NCBI GenBank assembly: GCA_040902225.1
Contig: JBBDXT010000002.1
Span: 94,036 to 158,035 of the forward strand
DNA: 64,000 nt
Direction of reading: 5' to 3'
Source: Chloroflexota bacterium
GTDB lineage: Bacteria; Chloroflexota; Limnocylindria; QHBO01
Made by a program: the position numbers and the translations under genes
The notes under the pieces: model-generated
What the model was told of the DNA's origin: nothing
Database searches by the model: none
What the model saw: the letters and a program-made list of their open reading frames with translations, nothing else
Part shown: in pieces, positions 16,444 to 24,262 of the stretch
Layout: every line of letters starts with the position of its first letter
How positions within the stretch are numbered: position 1 is the first letter of the stretch

Positions 16444-18042
16444 CTAGTAATCGACCTCCCCCCTGCTCCAGCTGCGCTCGAGGACGTAGTGGCCGTCGCC
16501 CTCCGGGTCGGTGAGGCTCGCGCGGGCGGAGAGGACCATGACGTATGGGTGGAGCCTGACGTTCGCGAGGGTCTTGCCGCGGAACGTCAGGTAGAGGATG
16601 ACGCCCTCCTGTGTCTCCTGCCACCAGGGCTGGCCGTACATGTAGTTGCCGGGGCCGGCATGAATGAGGCTGACGCCATTCGGACGCTCGCGCAGGAACA
16701 TTCCGCCCGCCACGTGCAGGCCGCCGCCGATGATCTGGTCGCACCCGGCCTGGTCCATCCAGCCCACAGCCTCCAGCTGCGTCTCCCACAGGTCCGAGTG
16801 GTACTCGTCACCGCCCCACCACTGCGGGTCGCAGATGACGAGGTCGGCACTGGCGGCACGGGCCTTGGCCACGGCCGCGCTGACGTTCTCCTCCGTCAGC
16901 CACGCGACGCCTGGCGTGGTTGGGCCGGCGTGGGTTGGGCCCAGGACCTCGTTCCAGGACACGAACGCCACCTTCAGCCCGGCAACCTCGACGTAGGCCG
17001 GCTCGAGGGCCTCGTCGAGGTTCATGCCAAGGCCGGTACCCGGGAACCCGTACTCCTCAAGGAGCTGGAGCGTCGTGCTGATGCCGGCGACGCCCCGATC
17101 GCTCTGGTGGTCGGCCGCGAGATACACGGCGTCAATGCCGAGGAAGTCCTTCCACCGTGTCAGGACCGCCTCCGGCACGGCCAAGCTCGGCGGGCCAGTC
17201 TGGGTCGGCGCCCACTGCTCGTTCGTGAGGACCGGGCATTTGTGATCCGCGAGGGCGACGTCGGATCGCCTGCTGATGCTCGCGGTGACGCCGTCGTTGC
17301 CAGCTTCGACCGCCTTGACGATTGGGTAAGCAGAGATGCCAGCCGGCGGGTTGGGGTTGATGAATGGCTCACCCGTAAGCGTCGCGGTCCCGCCATTGAA
17401 GGGCCAGTCCCAGCCCTTGCCCAATGTGACGGCGTGATAGGCGGCCACACGATCCGCGCAGAGGCTCCCAATGGCGGTCAGGGTCCAGGTTTGTGAGGCG
17501 TCGTATGCGGTCCAGGCCGGGTCGAGTGCGCCAGGACCCTCCGCCGGCGCGGAAGCCATGACCGGATAGGGCAGCGCCCGGGCCTCCGGGTCACCGAAGA
17601 GGTCAGGCCCGAAGAGCCCGAACGGCCCCTCGCCCTCGATCGAGAGGACCTTTGTTGCCGGCTCGACGAGGCCTGGCGGCAGGAGTGCCACGAGCTCCTG
17701 GTCAGCTTGGAGTTCACCCGCGATCTGGTCGGCCGCGATACAGGGCGCGGTCGCCGTGAGGTTCGGCTGATCGAACGTGGCACCACAGGGCACCATGAGC
17801 TGGCCGCTGCTGGCGAGCGTCCCGAGCTCGTCGAGGGTGATCGTCGCCTTGAGATTCGTGATGCCGGTAACGACGGCGAGCGGGAAGGATACAGGGGGGA
17901 TGGGCGTGGCCGTCGGAGTTGGCTGGGGCGACGGGGTGGCGCTGGGGAACGGCACGAGGCTGGGGCTGGGACTCACGCATCCGACGAGCAGCGTCACGAC
18001 GGTGACGGAGGTGACTTCTCGGAGCGTCGCCAGGGGCCTCAT
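16444..18042 (-). CDS. CapA-like (PgsA metallophosphatase-fold) lipoprotein
   Basis: 532-aa exported lipoprotein. A signal sequence ends at LLVGC, and a Pro/Ser/Thr-rich linker follows. The C-terminal 250 residues match the CapA/PGA-biosynthesis fold: FLGIDAVYLAADHQSDRGVA, a segment with LKVAFVSWNEVLG, and GPGNYMYGQPWW. In the usual family the first motif is NNHxxD; here it is ADHQSD, so a metal ligand seems changed. The N-terminal 250 residues are unrecognised. TACGAT is 6 nt from the ATG. Poly-gamma-glutamate synthesis is not implied, as no capB/capC is present. The sequence end resembles a relic at 19122-19247. Confidence 0.8.
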   Translation of the reverse strand: MRPLATLREVTSVTVVTLLVGCVSPSPSLVPFPSATPSPQPTPTATPIPPVSFPLAVVTGITNLKATITLDELGTLASSGQLMVPCGATFDQPNLTATAPCIAADQIAGELQADQELVALLPPGLVEPATKVLSIEGEGPFGLFGPDLFGDPEARALPYPVMASAPAEGPGALDPAWTAYDASQTWTLTAIGSLCADRVAAYHAVTLGKGWDWPFNGGTATLTGEPFINPNPPAGISAYPIVKAVEAGNDGVTASISRRSDVALADHKCPVLTNEQWAPTQTGPPSLAVPEAVLTRWKDFLGIDAVYLAADHQSDRGVAGISTTLQLLEEYGFPGTGLGMNLDEALEPAYVEVAGLKVAFVSWNEVLGPTHAGPTTPGVAWLTEENVSAAVAKARAASADLVICDPQWWGGDEYHSDLWETQLEAVGWMDQAGCDQIIGGGLHVAGGMFLRERPNGVSLIHAGPGNYMYGQPWWQETQEGVILYLTFRGKTLANVRLHPYVMVLSARASLTDPEGDGHYVLERSWSRGEVDY

Positions 18043-18047
18043 GGCGC

Positions 18048-18054
18048 TATCGTA
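18048..18054. promoter_or_regulatory. Shared bidirectional -10 between CapA-like and VanY-like genes
   Basis: The bases TATCGTA read TATCGT on the plus strand and TACGAT (18049-18054) on the minus strand. The minus-strand hexamer is 6 nt from the CapA-like start at 18042. The plus-strand one is 18 nt from the VanY-like start at 18072. The whole intergenic space is 29 bp, so the two genes must share this promoter region. Confidence 0.5.
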
Positions 18055-18071
18055 GCCAACGCCAAGCAGCC

Positions 18072-19121
18072 ATGAAGAAACTCGACGACGCTTCCTCTCC
18101 TCGCGCCGTCGTGGGGCGCAAACCCGTTCGGCGTCCGCGCTCGGACGAACGCCGGGCCTCGCCTGCGCTGCGCGCGCTAGCTATCGGGCTGGTCCTCGGC
18201 GCTGCTCTTGTCGCCACCCCGGCGACTGCTCCGCCGCGCGTCACCGCTGTCGGGCCGCTCCCGGAATGCCGCATCGCCGACATCCTGACGGTCCCGCGCG
18301 ACTACGACAGCTGGAGCACCACACTCGTCGACTGGCTCCTGACCGTCGGGGAGGACTACGAGCCACCCGATCTCGTGCCGGTGAGCGAGGCGGGCATTGC
18401 TGGCCCCGGGCTCATCCGCCAGGTGGCGATCGAGGATCTCCGTGCCATGGCCCAGGCTGCGGCCGAGGCCGGCACACCGATCGCCGTCAACAGCCCCTAC
18501 CGCAGCTACCAGGACCAGGTCGCCAGCTTCAACGGGTGGGTCGCTGTGGACGGCTACGACGACGCGATCACCTACTCGCAGCGACCGGGCCACTCGGAGC
18601 ACCAACTCGGCCTCACGATCGACTTCATGACGGAAGGGGGCGGCAGCGCGCTGGAGGGCGACTGGGCGACGACCCCGGCAGGAGGGTGGATGGCGGAGAA
18701 CGCCTGGAGATACGGGTGGCTCATGAGCTACCCGAAGGGCGAGGGAGGCGCTCTCTTTTCGGACGTCACCTGCCTCCATTACGAGCCGTGGCATTACCGC
18801 TACCTCGGGCGGGAGGTGGCCGCGAAGGTCCACGAATCCGGGCTGACCATCCGGGAGTACCTCTGGACCAACTTCACGACGGTCGACCCGATTACCGGTG
18901 AACCCCTTCCGACCGCGACGCCGACCCCATCGCCCACCCCCACCCCGACGCCCACCCCATCGCCCACTCCGGCGGCCACGACCACGCCGTCGGCGGCGCC
19001 GAGCGCCGGGACGCAGCCTGTCGGCACCTGGGTCGAACCGCCCGTGGTGCTCGCGGGCTTCTTGTTCATCGTGCTGGCGTCGATCGGATTCGCCGCCTGG
19101 CGCGGCTTCTTACGGCGCTAG
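18072..19121 (+). CDS. VanY-type D-alanyl-D-alanine carboxypeptidase, membrane anchored at both ends
   Basis: 349-aa peptidase of the LAS/M15B group that trims cell-wall peptides. Zinc-site motifs are GHSEHQLGLTIDF and YEPWHYRY, with SPYRSYQDQ upstream. An N-terminal hydrophobic segment (residues 34-53) exports the protein. After the catalytic domain comes a (T/S)P repeat linker near residues 275-305, then one transmembrane helix (VLAGFLFIVLASIGFAAW) and an RR end. The linker encodes an imperfect CCNACN tandem repeat. It is divergent from the CapA-like gene, and both are surface proteins. Confidence 0.9.
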   Translation: MKKLDDASSPRAVVGRKPVRRPRSDERRASPALRALAIGLVLGAALVATPATAPPRVTAVGPLPECRIADILTVPRDYDSWSTTLVDWLLTVGEDYEPPDLVPVSEAGIAGPGLIRQVAIEDLRAMAQAAAEAGTPIAVNSPYRSYQDQVASFNGWVAVDGYDDAITYSQRPGHSEHQLGLTIDFMTEGGGSALEGDWATTPAGGWMAENAWRYGWLMSYPKGEGGALFSDVTCLHYEPWHYRYLGREVAAKVHESGLTIREYLWTNFTTVDPITGEPLPTATPTPSPTPTPTPTPSPTPAATTTPSAAPSAGTQPVGTWVEPPVVLAGFLFIVLASIGFAAWRGFLRR

Positions 19122-19247
19122 CTGCCGTCGATCTGCGTGGACCCCTACGCCATGCTCGACCAGGCGCAGATCAACCTGACGGATCCAGAAGCCGATGGAC
19201 ACCAAACGCTGCAGCGAATCTTCGACTACAGCGACACGAGTTACTGA
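19122..19247 (+). pseudogene. Relic of a CapA-like gene: C-terminal fragment without start
   Basis: Reading straight on in frame from the vanY-like stop gives 41 codons ending in TGA at 19247. The text PYAMLDQAQINLTDPEADGH aligns without gaps to PYVMVLSARASLTDPEGDGH at the end of the CapA-like protein (16444-18042). LQR then aligns with LER, and the stop position is the same (…DTSY versus …EVDY). It has no start codon or upstream homology, so it is the tail of a lost paralog. It overlaps the end of the EamA gene by 7 nt. Confidence 0.75.
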
Positions 19248-20239
19248 GCCTTGGCCTCCGACTCGAGGGTCGCGGTGTCCGGCGAGGGACCGGCCTCCTC
19301 CGCGTCGCGTGGGCGCCCGCTGACCATCGCGACCACGGCGCCGATGATCAGGCCCATGGCCAGCAGCGAGCGTGGGGTGAGCGTCTCGCCACGGAAGGCG
19401 ACGCCAAGCGCCACCGCCACCACCGGGTTGACGTACGCGTAGGTGGCGACCGTCGTCACCGCCACGTGGTTCAGCAGCCAGACGTACGCCGTGAAGGCCA
19501 GCAGCGAGCCGAAGACGATCAGGAATGCCAGCGCGAGCAGGGACGAGGTCGTCACCGCGGCAGGATCGAAGCGACCGATCTCGCCGATGGCCACGCCAAC
19601 CGTCAGCAGGAGGAGGCCACCGGCGAGCTGCTCCATCCCGGTCCCCAGCAGCTGGTTGCGCGGCAGCGGACCGCGGCGCGCATACAGGGAGCCGGCTGCC
19701 CAGCATACGGTGGCCAGCACCAGGATGCCGATCCCGACCGGGTTGAACGAGTCGAGCCCGCTGGACGGGAGCAGCAGGATCGCCACCCCCAGCAGTCCGA
19801 CCACCAGCCCGCCGATCGCGAGCAGGCTCGGCATGCGGCGCGTCAGCAGGGCGTCGAAGATGCTGAGCCAGATGGGTGTCGTGGCGACGATGACCGCCGC
19901 GATGCCGGACGGGATCGTCTGTTCGGCGATCGAGACTCCCCCGTTGCCACCGAGCAGGAGCAGTGCGCCGACGATGAAGGCGGTTCGCCACTCCACGACC
20001 TTTGGCCGTGCCAGACCCTCGCCGACGATGCCACGCCGCCGTCGCCATCGATCATGTGCGACCAGGAAGGCAACGAGCGAGAGCCCGGCCACCCCGAAGC
20101 GGGTGCCGGCCGACAGCAACGGCGGCATGCTGTCGACCACGAAGGCGATGGCCAGGTAGGTCGAGCCCCAGACGAGGTAGACGGTGCCGAGCGCCGCGGC
20201 CACCGCCAGAGTGGACGGGCGACCTGAAGCGGGAGTCAT
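19241..20239 (-). CDS. EamA-family (drug/metabolite) transporter
   Basis: 332-aa inner-membrane protein with about ten hydrophobic segments arranged as two EamA repeats (LVWGSTYLAIAFVVDSMPPL and TAYVWLLNHVAVTTVATYAY). The substrate is unknown; such carriers export amino acids or metabolites. The ATG at 20239 follows a 140-bp region shared with the YCII/sigma unit. It is transcribed alone. Confidence 0.9.
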   Translation of the reverse strand: MTPASGRPSTLAVAAALGTVYLVWGSTYLAIAFVVDSMPPLLSAGTRFGVAGLSLVAFLVAHDRWRRRRGIVGEGLARPKVVEWRTAFIVGALLLLGGNGGVSIAEQTIPSGIAAVIVATTPIWLSIFDALLTRRMPSLLAIGGLVVGLLGVAILLLPSSGLDSFNPVGIGILVLATVCWAAGSLYARRGPLPRNQLLGTGMEQLAGGLLLLTVGVAIGEIGRFDPAAVTTSSLLALAFLIVFGSLLAFTAYVWLLNHVAVTTVATYAYVNPVVAVALGVAFRGETLTPRSLLAMGLIIGAVVAMVSGRPRDAEEAGPSPDTATLESEAKAQ

Positions 20240-20383
20240 GGGTGCATTGTGAAGTAACCGGCCATGAGGCGTATAACGGTGTCGTGCACCATTCGTGAGG
20301 TCGAAGTCGAGAACGGGACTGCTCGTTCGTCGTCATCATGAGAGGGTCACGCCTGCCGTGACCGATGCATCGGAGGTGGCGCG

Positions 20384-20737
20384 ATGAAGTACATGCTCCT
20401 GATCGGCGGTGCCGAAGACGGCTGGGACCATCTGGACGAAGTCGGGCAGCGAGCGCTCTACTCCCGCATCGAGACCTGGTGGGACGAGCGGAAGGCGGCG
20501 GGCGAGCTAGTGGAGGGTGCTCAGCTCCAGCCCTCGACCACCGCCACCACGGTTCGACGCAGCATCGACGGCGACGTCACCGTCACCGATGGTCCGTTCG
20601 TGGAGGGCAAGGAGATGATCGGCGGCTACGGGGTCATCGACGTCCCCGACCTCGATGCCGCGATCCGGCTCGCCTCTTCGTGGCCCGCGCCCGACACCCT
20701 CGAGATTCGGCCGCTCGTCACGGGGGAGATGGGGTAG
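20384..20737 (+). CDS. YCII-related (DGPF-domain) protein
   Basis: 117-aa alpha/beta dimer of the YCII family. It begins MKYMLLIGGAEDGWDHL and carries the VTDGPFVEGKEMIGGYGVID motif. Such genes regularly precede ECF sigma factors of the DUF6596 group, as here. GGAGG lies 7 nt upstream of the ATG. Its role, catalytic or sensing for the sigma factor, is not established. Confidence 0.9.
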   Translation: MKYMLLIGGAEDGWDHLDEVGQRALYSRIETWWDERKAAGELVEGAQLQPSTTATTVRRSIDGDVTVTDGPFVEGKEMIGGYGVIDVPDLDAAIRLASSWPAPDTLEIRPLVTGEMG

Positions 20738-20745
20738 CGGCTGGC

Positions 20746-21987
20746 TTGACTCCGCGCCGGACCGTCGACAGCTCGCTTGAGCGTGTCCTGCGCGAGGAGC
20801 GAACCCGCCTGATCGCCTCGCTGGTCCGCATCCTGGGAGACTGGGACCTGGCCGAGGAGCTGGTCCAGGAGGCGGCCGTGGCGGCGCTCGAGCACTGGCC
20901 GACCGATGGCCTGCCGCGAAACCCTGGCGCCTGGCTGATGACGACGGCGCGTCGCCGCGCCATCGACCGGCTGCGGCGCGACGCGCGATTCCGGCAGCGG
21001 CTCGAGCAGCTCGGAGAGGAGGCTGATGAGATGGAACGACCGATCCCGACCGGCGGGCCACTCGCGGTGGACGATCGGCTGCGCCTCCTCTTCACCTGCT
21101 GCCACCCGGCCCTGTCGCGCGAGGCGCAGGTGGCGCTCACCCTGCGAACCGTTGGCGGCCTCGACTCGGCGCAGGTGGCACGAGCCTTCCTCGTGCCCGA
21201 GGCGACGGTTGCCCAGCGATTGGTCCGTGCCAGGCGCAAGATCCGCGATGCGGGCATCCCGTACGGGGTTCCCGACGAGGGCGAGCTGCCACAACGTCTC
21301 GAGCAGGTCCTCGCGGTCCTCTACCTCGTGTTCAACGAGGGCTACCTCGCGTCGGACGGCGCAGCAACCGAGCGGCGCGACCTGGCCCGCGATGCCGAGT
21401 GGCTCACCTCGCTGCTCGTGCGCCTGATGCCGGACGAGCCCGAACCACTCGGCCTGCTGGCGCTCATGCGACTCCATCTGGCCAGGGTGGAGGCGCGCTT
21501 CGCACCCGACGGATCACTGATCCTCCTCCCCGACCAGGACCGCTCGCGTTGGGACGCGGGCGCGATCGCGGACGCCGGGGACCTAGTCGAGCGCGGACTG
21601 CGCATGGGACGCCCGGGGCCGCACCTGCTCCAGGCGGCGATCGTGGCGGTGCACGCCAACGCGCCCTCGTATGGCGAGACCGACTGGGCCGAGATCGTGG
21701 CCCTGTACGACCGCCTGCTCAGCCTGCAGCCGACGCCGGTGGTCGCCCTGAATCGAGCCCTCGCGCTGGCGGAGGTGGCGGGTCCCGAGGTCGCGCTCAT
21801 CGAGATCGAACCGCTGGCCGCCCGCCTTGACGGCTATCACCTCTTCCACGCGGCGCGCGGCGAACTCTTGCGCAGGCTTTGGCGCCTCGACGAAGCGCGG
21901 TCAGCCGATCGCCGCGCGCTGTCCCTGACCGACAATCCGGCCGAACGGCGACTCCTCCAGGCGAGGCTCGGGCCCCACGACGGCTGA
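20746..21987 (+). CDS. ECF-type RNA polymerase sigma factor with DUF6596 C-terminal domain
   Basis: 413-aa sigma factor. Region 2 is ILGDWDLAEELVQEAAVAAL with NPGAWLMTTARRRAIDRLRR. Region 4 is LRTVGGLDSAQVARAFLVPE. The long C-terminal half (VFNEGYLASDG through the end) is the helical extension known from the YCII-linked ECF group. The TTG at 20746 is chosen because no ATG or GTG precedes the conserved region in frame; it starts 8 nt after the YCII stop, so the two form an operon. No classical anti-sigma gene is adjacent. Confidence 0.92.
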   Translation: MTPRRTVDSSLERVLREERTRLIASLVRILGDWDLAEELVQEAAVAALEHWPTDGLPRNPGAWLMTTARRRAIDRLRRDARFRQRLEQLGEEADEMERPIPTGGPLAVDDRLRLLFTCCHPALSREAQVALTLRTVGGLDSAQVARAFLVPEATVAQRLVRARRKIRDAGIPYGVPDEGELPQRLEQVLAVLYLVFNEGYLASDGAATERRDLARDAEWLTSLLVRLMPDEPEPLGLLALMRLHLARVEARFAPDGSLILLPDQDRSRWDAGAIADAGDLVERGLRMGRPGPHLLQAAIVAVHANAPSYGETDWAEIVALYDRLLSLQPTPVVALNRALALAEVAGPEVALIEIEPLAARLDGYHLFHAARGELLRRLWRLDEARSADRRALSLTDNPAERRLLQARLGPHDG

Positions 21988-22074
21988 TGACGCGGTAACG
22001 AATCGCCTATGGCGAGCGTCGGAGAGAAGGCTGGAGCAGCCAGCACCGGAGCCACACGAATGGAGCAACGCACG

Positions 22075-22725
22075 ATGATTCGCATGCAACCTTCGCGCCG
22101 CGGGCTCGGCGCGCTCGCCCTGATCGCCAGCATCGCACTGGCGGGCTGCGCCGCCGAAAGCCCGTCACCCAGCTCGGCTGGCTCGAGCGCCTCGGCGATC
22201 GCCTCAGTAGCCGTCGAGCCTTCCATCCCGGCGTCGCAGCCCGCCAGTGTCGAGCCGTCGGCCGCCGCCAGCGAGCCGACGGACGGCTTGCCTGCGTTCG
22301 AATGCACGCCATCGGTCACCATCCCGTCCACGACGGATCGCGCGCAGATCACCGATGTCAGGGTCGGCACCCACGACGGGTACGACCGGGTCGTGTTCGA
22401 GTTCGCCTCGGGAATCCCGGACGCGGTGATCGGAGGCGTCCTGCCTCCCCTGTACGAAGATGGCAGCGGCCTCGAGATGGATGTTGCCGGGAGCGCGTTC
22501 CTGAAGGTCACCATGCACGACGCCAGCAGGGTCTCGCCTGAAGGTGGCATGACGTACGACGGATCGACCAACTTCGAGCCGGGCTTCGACCGACTTGCTC
22601 AGCTCATCGAGGGCGGTGACTTCGAGGCGGTCAGCACCTGGTACCTGGGCCTCGACGGCGCAGGATGCTATCGGGTCCTGACCCTCGCCGCCCCGAGCCG
22701 CCTGGTGATCGACATCGAGCACTGA
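22075..22725 (+). CDS. Exported AMIN-like-domain lipoprotein
   Basis: 216-aa lipoprotein. The signal peptide ends in the lipobox LAGC near residue 24, and a Ser/Ala/Pro-rich linker reaches about residue 75. The folded domain contains ITDVRVGTHDGYDRVVFEFA and APSRLVIDIEH, as in the AMIN-like beta-sandwich found in secreted actinobacterial and chloroflexotal proteins. It probably binds wall polymers. The start could also be the ATG at 22060; GGAG sites precede both. Transcribed alone. Confidence 0.72.
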   Translation: MIRMQPSRRGLGALALIASIALAGCAAESPSPSSAGSSASAIASVAVEPSIPASQPASVEPSAAASEPTDGLPAFECTPSVTIPSTTDRAQITDVRVGTHDGYDRVVFEFASGIPDAVIGGVLPPLYEDGSGLEMDVAGSAFLKVTMHDASRVSPEGGMTYDGSTNFEPGFDRLAQLIEGGDFEAVSTWYLGLDGAGCYRVLTLAAPSRLVIDIEH

Positions 22726-22800
22726 ATGTGGCAGGGACGGACGCGTCCGGCCGGCCTGGGCTAGCATCGGTCCGTCCCATTCCGCACCCTCGGAGTACGC

Positions 22801-23307
22801 ATGGCTGACCAATTGATGGCGCCCACCGGCGCGCTGGACCTCACCAAGTCGTATGCGGCGCACTTCAAGACTGAACGCGGCGAGTTCGCCTGTGAGCTGT
22901 TCGCCGCGGACGCACCGATGACGGTCGAGAACTTCGTCAACCTGGCACGCGCCGGCTTCTATGACGGCACGACCTTTCACCGCGTGATCCCCGGCTTCAT
23001 GGCCCAGGGTGGCGACCCAACCGGCACCGGGACAGGCGGCCCCGGCTACTCGTTCCGAGATGAGCTGTCATTGAAGCGGCGCCACGAGGGGCCTGGGGTG
23101 CTCTCGATGGCCAACGCAGGTCCGAACACGAACGGGTCGCAATTCTTCATCACCCTTGCCGCCACGCCACACCTGGATGGGCGACACACGGTCTTCGGTC
23201 GCGTGACGTCCGGAATGGACGTCGTGAACAGCCTCCGAGAGCGCGATCCTCAGCGAGACCCGCAGCCCGGAGACCGGATCGAAACGATCGAGATCGACGA
23301 AAGCTGA
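22801..23307 (+). CDS. ppiB: Peptidyl-prolyl cis-trans isomerase (cyclophilin)
   Basis: 168-aa cytoplasmic cyclophilin. Active-site motifs are [19 protein letters not shown] and [12 protein letters not shown], with HTVFGRV at the end. It has no signal peptide. TAGCAT at 22763-22768 gives a short leader containing CGGAG just before the ATG. Transcribed alone. Confidence 0.96.
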   Translation: MADQLMAPTGALDLTKSYAAHFKTERGEFACELFAADAPMTVENFVNLARAGFYDGTTFHRVIPGFMAQGGDPTGTGTGGPGYSFRDELSLKRRHEGPGVLSMANAGPNTNGSQFFITLAATPHLDGRHTVFGRVTSGMDVVNSLRERDPQRDPQPGDRIETIEIDES

Positions 23308-23308
23308 A

Positions 23309-23467
23309 TTACGCGACAGACGCGTACAGCAGCTCGTAGGTGACGCCGGGGTCGGGCGCGAAGTCCATGCGCGTGGAGCAGCTACCGCACACGAGCTCCT
23401 CATCGGCTTCGTCGATGGTGAAGGTGACCTCATCGGAGCACCAGGGACACGAAAGTTGAATGGTCAT
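23309..23467 (-). CDS. Small zinc-ribbon protein
   Basis: 52-aa protein with two CxxC pairs, CPWCSDEV and CGSCSTRMDF, forming one zinc ribbon. The start at 23467 is set by the conserved MTIQLSCPWC opening. The same type of orphan ribbon is common in high-GC genomes and has no known function. It lies back to back with the ArsR gene and end to end with the cyclophilin gene. Confidence 0.72.
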   Translation of the reverse strand: MTIQLSCPWCSDEVTFTIDEADEELVCGSCSTRMDFAPDPGVTYELLYASVA

Positions 23468-23537
23468 GTCGGCATCCTGTCCACGCTGCGTGACACCTTG
23501 CCTGTCGCGGCCAGCCAACGGTTTCGGGCAGGGGACA

Positions 23538-23555
23538 CTTGCGTCCTTGCGCAAG
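23538..23555. promoter_or_regulatory. Palindromic operator CTTGCG-N6-CGCAAG in the arsR-type promoter
   Basis: Perfect 6-bp inverted repeat with 6-bp spacer (TCCTTG), 19 bp before the start of the ArsR-family gene. Its core TTGCGTCNNNGCGCAA recurs exactly at 56544-56559 and 57733-57748. The position fits autorepression by the adjacent regulator. Confidence 0.6.
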
Positions 23556-23574
23556 CAGTGACACAATCGTGGAG

Positions 23575-23868
23575 ATGGAAGCCACGCTCAATCCCGACCT
23601 TCTCCGCGATCGCGCCGCCGCGATTGCCCGAGCGCTCTCGGACGCCAAGCGGCTGTGCGTGGTCGAACGGCTGGCCGACGGGGAGCGATCGGTGAGCGAT
23701 CTCTCGCGCGACGTGGGCTGCCAGGTGCCGAACATGAGTCAGCACCTCTCTGTCCTGCGCGCTGCGGGAATCGTCGCCTCGCGACGCGAGGGGAGCACCG
23801 TCTTCTATCGGCTCGCGCACCCGCAGGTGCTCGAGATCTATCGCATCCTTCGACAAGTCGCCAGCTGA
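23575..23868 (+). CDS. ArsR-family transcriptional regulator
   Basis: 97-aa winged-helix repressor. The DNA-reading helix is in VSDLSRDVGCQVPNMSQHLS, and the wing is ASRREGSTVFYRLAHP. Cysteines occur in KRLCVVERL and DVGCQV, but the ELCVCDL metal motif of ArsR/SmtB is not present. A thiol or redox signal is therefore as likely as a metal. The thioredoxin gene follows 26 nt downstream. The start at 23575 puts the palindrome at 23538-23555 in the promoter. Confidence 0.88.
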   Translation: MEATLNPDLLRDRAAAIARALSDAKRLCVVERLADGERSVSDLSRDVGCQVPNMSQHLSVLRAAGIVASRREGSTVFYRLAHPQVLEIYRILRQVAS

Positions 23869-23894
23869 CGACGCAGAAAGGACCAACCCAACCG

Positions 23895-24233
23895 ATGTCG
23901 AACGTCCAAGAGGCGACCGACGCCAACTGGGAGCAGCTCGTGCTCCAGAACAATAAGCCCGTCATCGTCGATTTCTGGGCCGCCTGGTGCGGACCCTGTC
24001 GACTGGTGGCACCAGAGATCGAGAAGCTGGCCGAGAAGTACGCCGGCTCGGTCGAGGTGCTCAAGCTCGACGTCGACGCGAATCCGCACACGGCCATGCA
24101 CTACGGGGTGATGAGCATCCCCACCGTCGCCTTCTTCGCGCCGGGCGAGCCGCCCAAGGCCGCCGTCGGCTTCCGACCGGCCGAGCAGCTGGAGACCGCA
24201 TTCGGGCTCGAGGCGTTCGCCAAAAGCGCCTGA
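23895..24233 (+). CDS. trxA: Thioredoxin
   Basis: 112-aa thioredoxin with the redox motif WCGPC in FWAAWCGPCRLVAPEI and the cis-Pro loop SIPTVAFF. It is downstream of the ArsR-type regulator, probably in the same transcript and under the same operator. The ATG at 23895 is preceded by AGAAAGGA about 13 nt away. It should reduce cytoplasmic disulfides; reductase partners are not adjacent. Confidence 0.95.
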   Translation: MSNVQEATDANWEQLVLQNNKPVIVDFWAAWCGPCRLVAPEIEKLAEKYAGSVEVLKLDVDANPHTAMHYGVMSIPTVAFFAPGEPPKAAVGFRPAEQLETAFGLEAFAKSA

Positions 24234-24262
24234 CGGCGCTCTCCGCCTATCCTGCGGGGGTC

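Noticed and set aside
18900-18990. CCNACN tandem repeat as a microsatellite element
   Set aside because: It simply encodes the TP/SP linker of the VanY-like protein.
23987-24262. Long fused frame joining thioredoxin and the peptidase
   Set aside because: The upstream part is out of frame with thioredoxin; the signal peptide and -10 fix the peptidase start at 24263.
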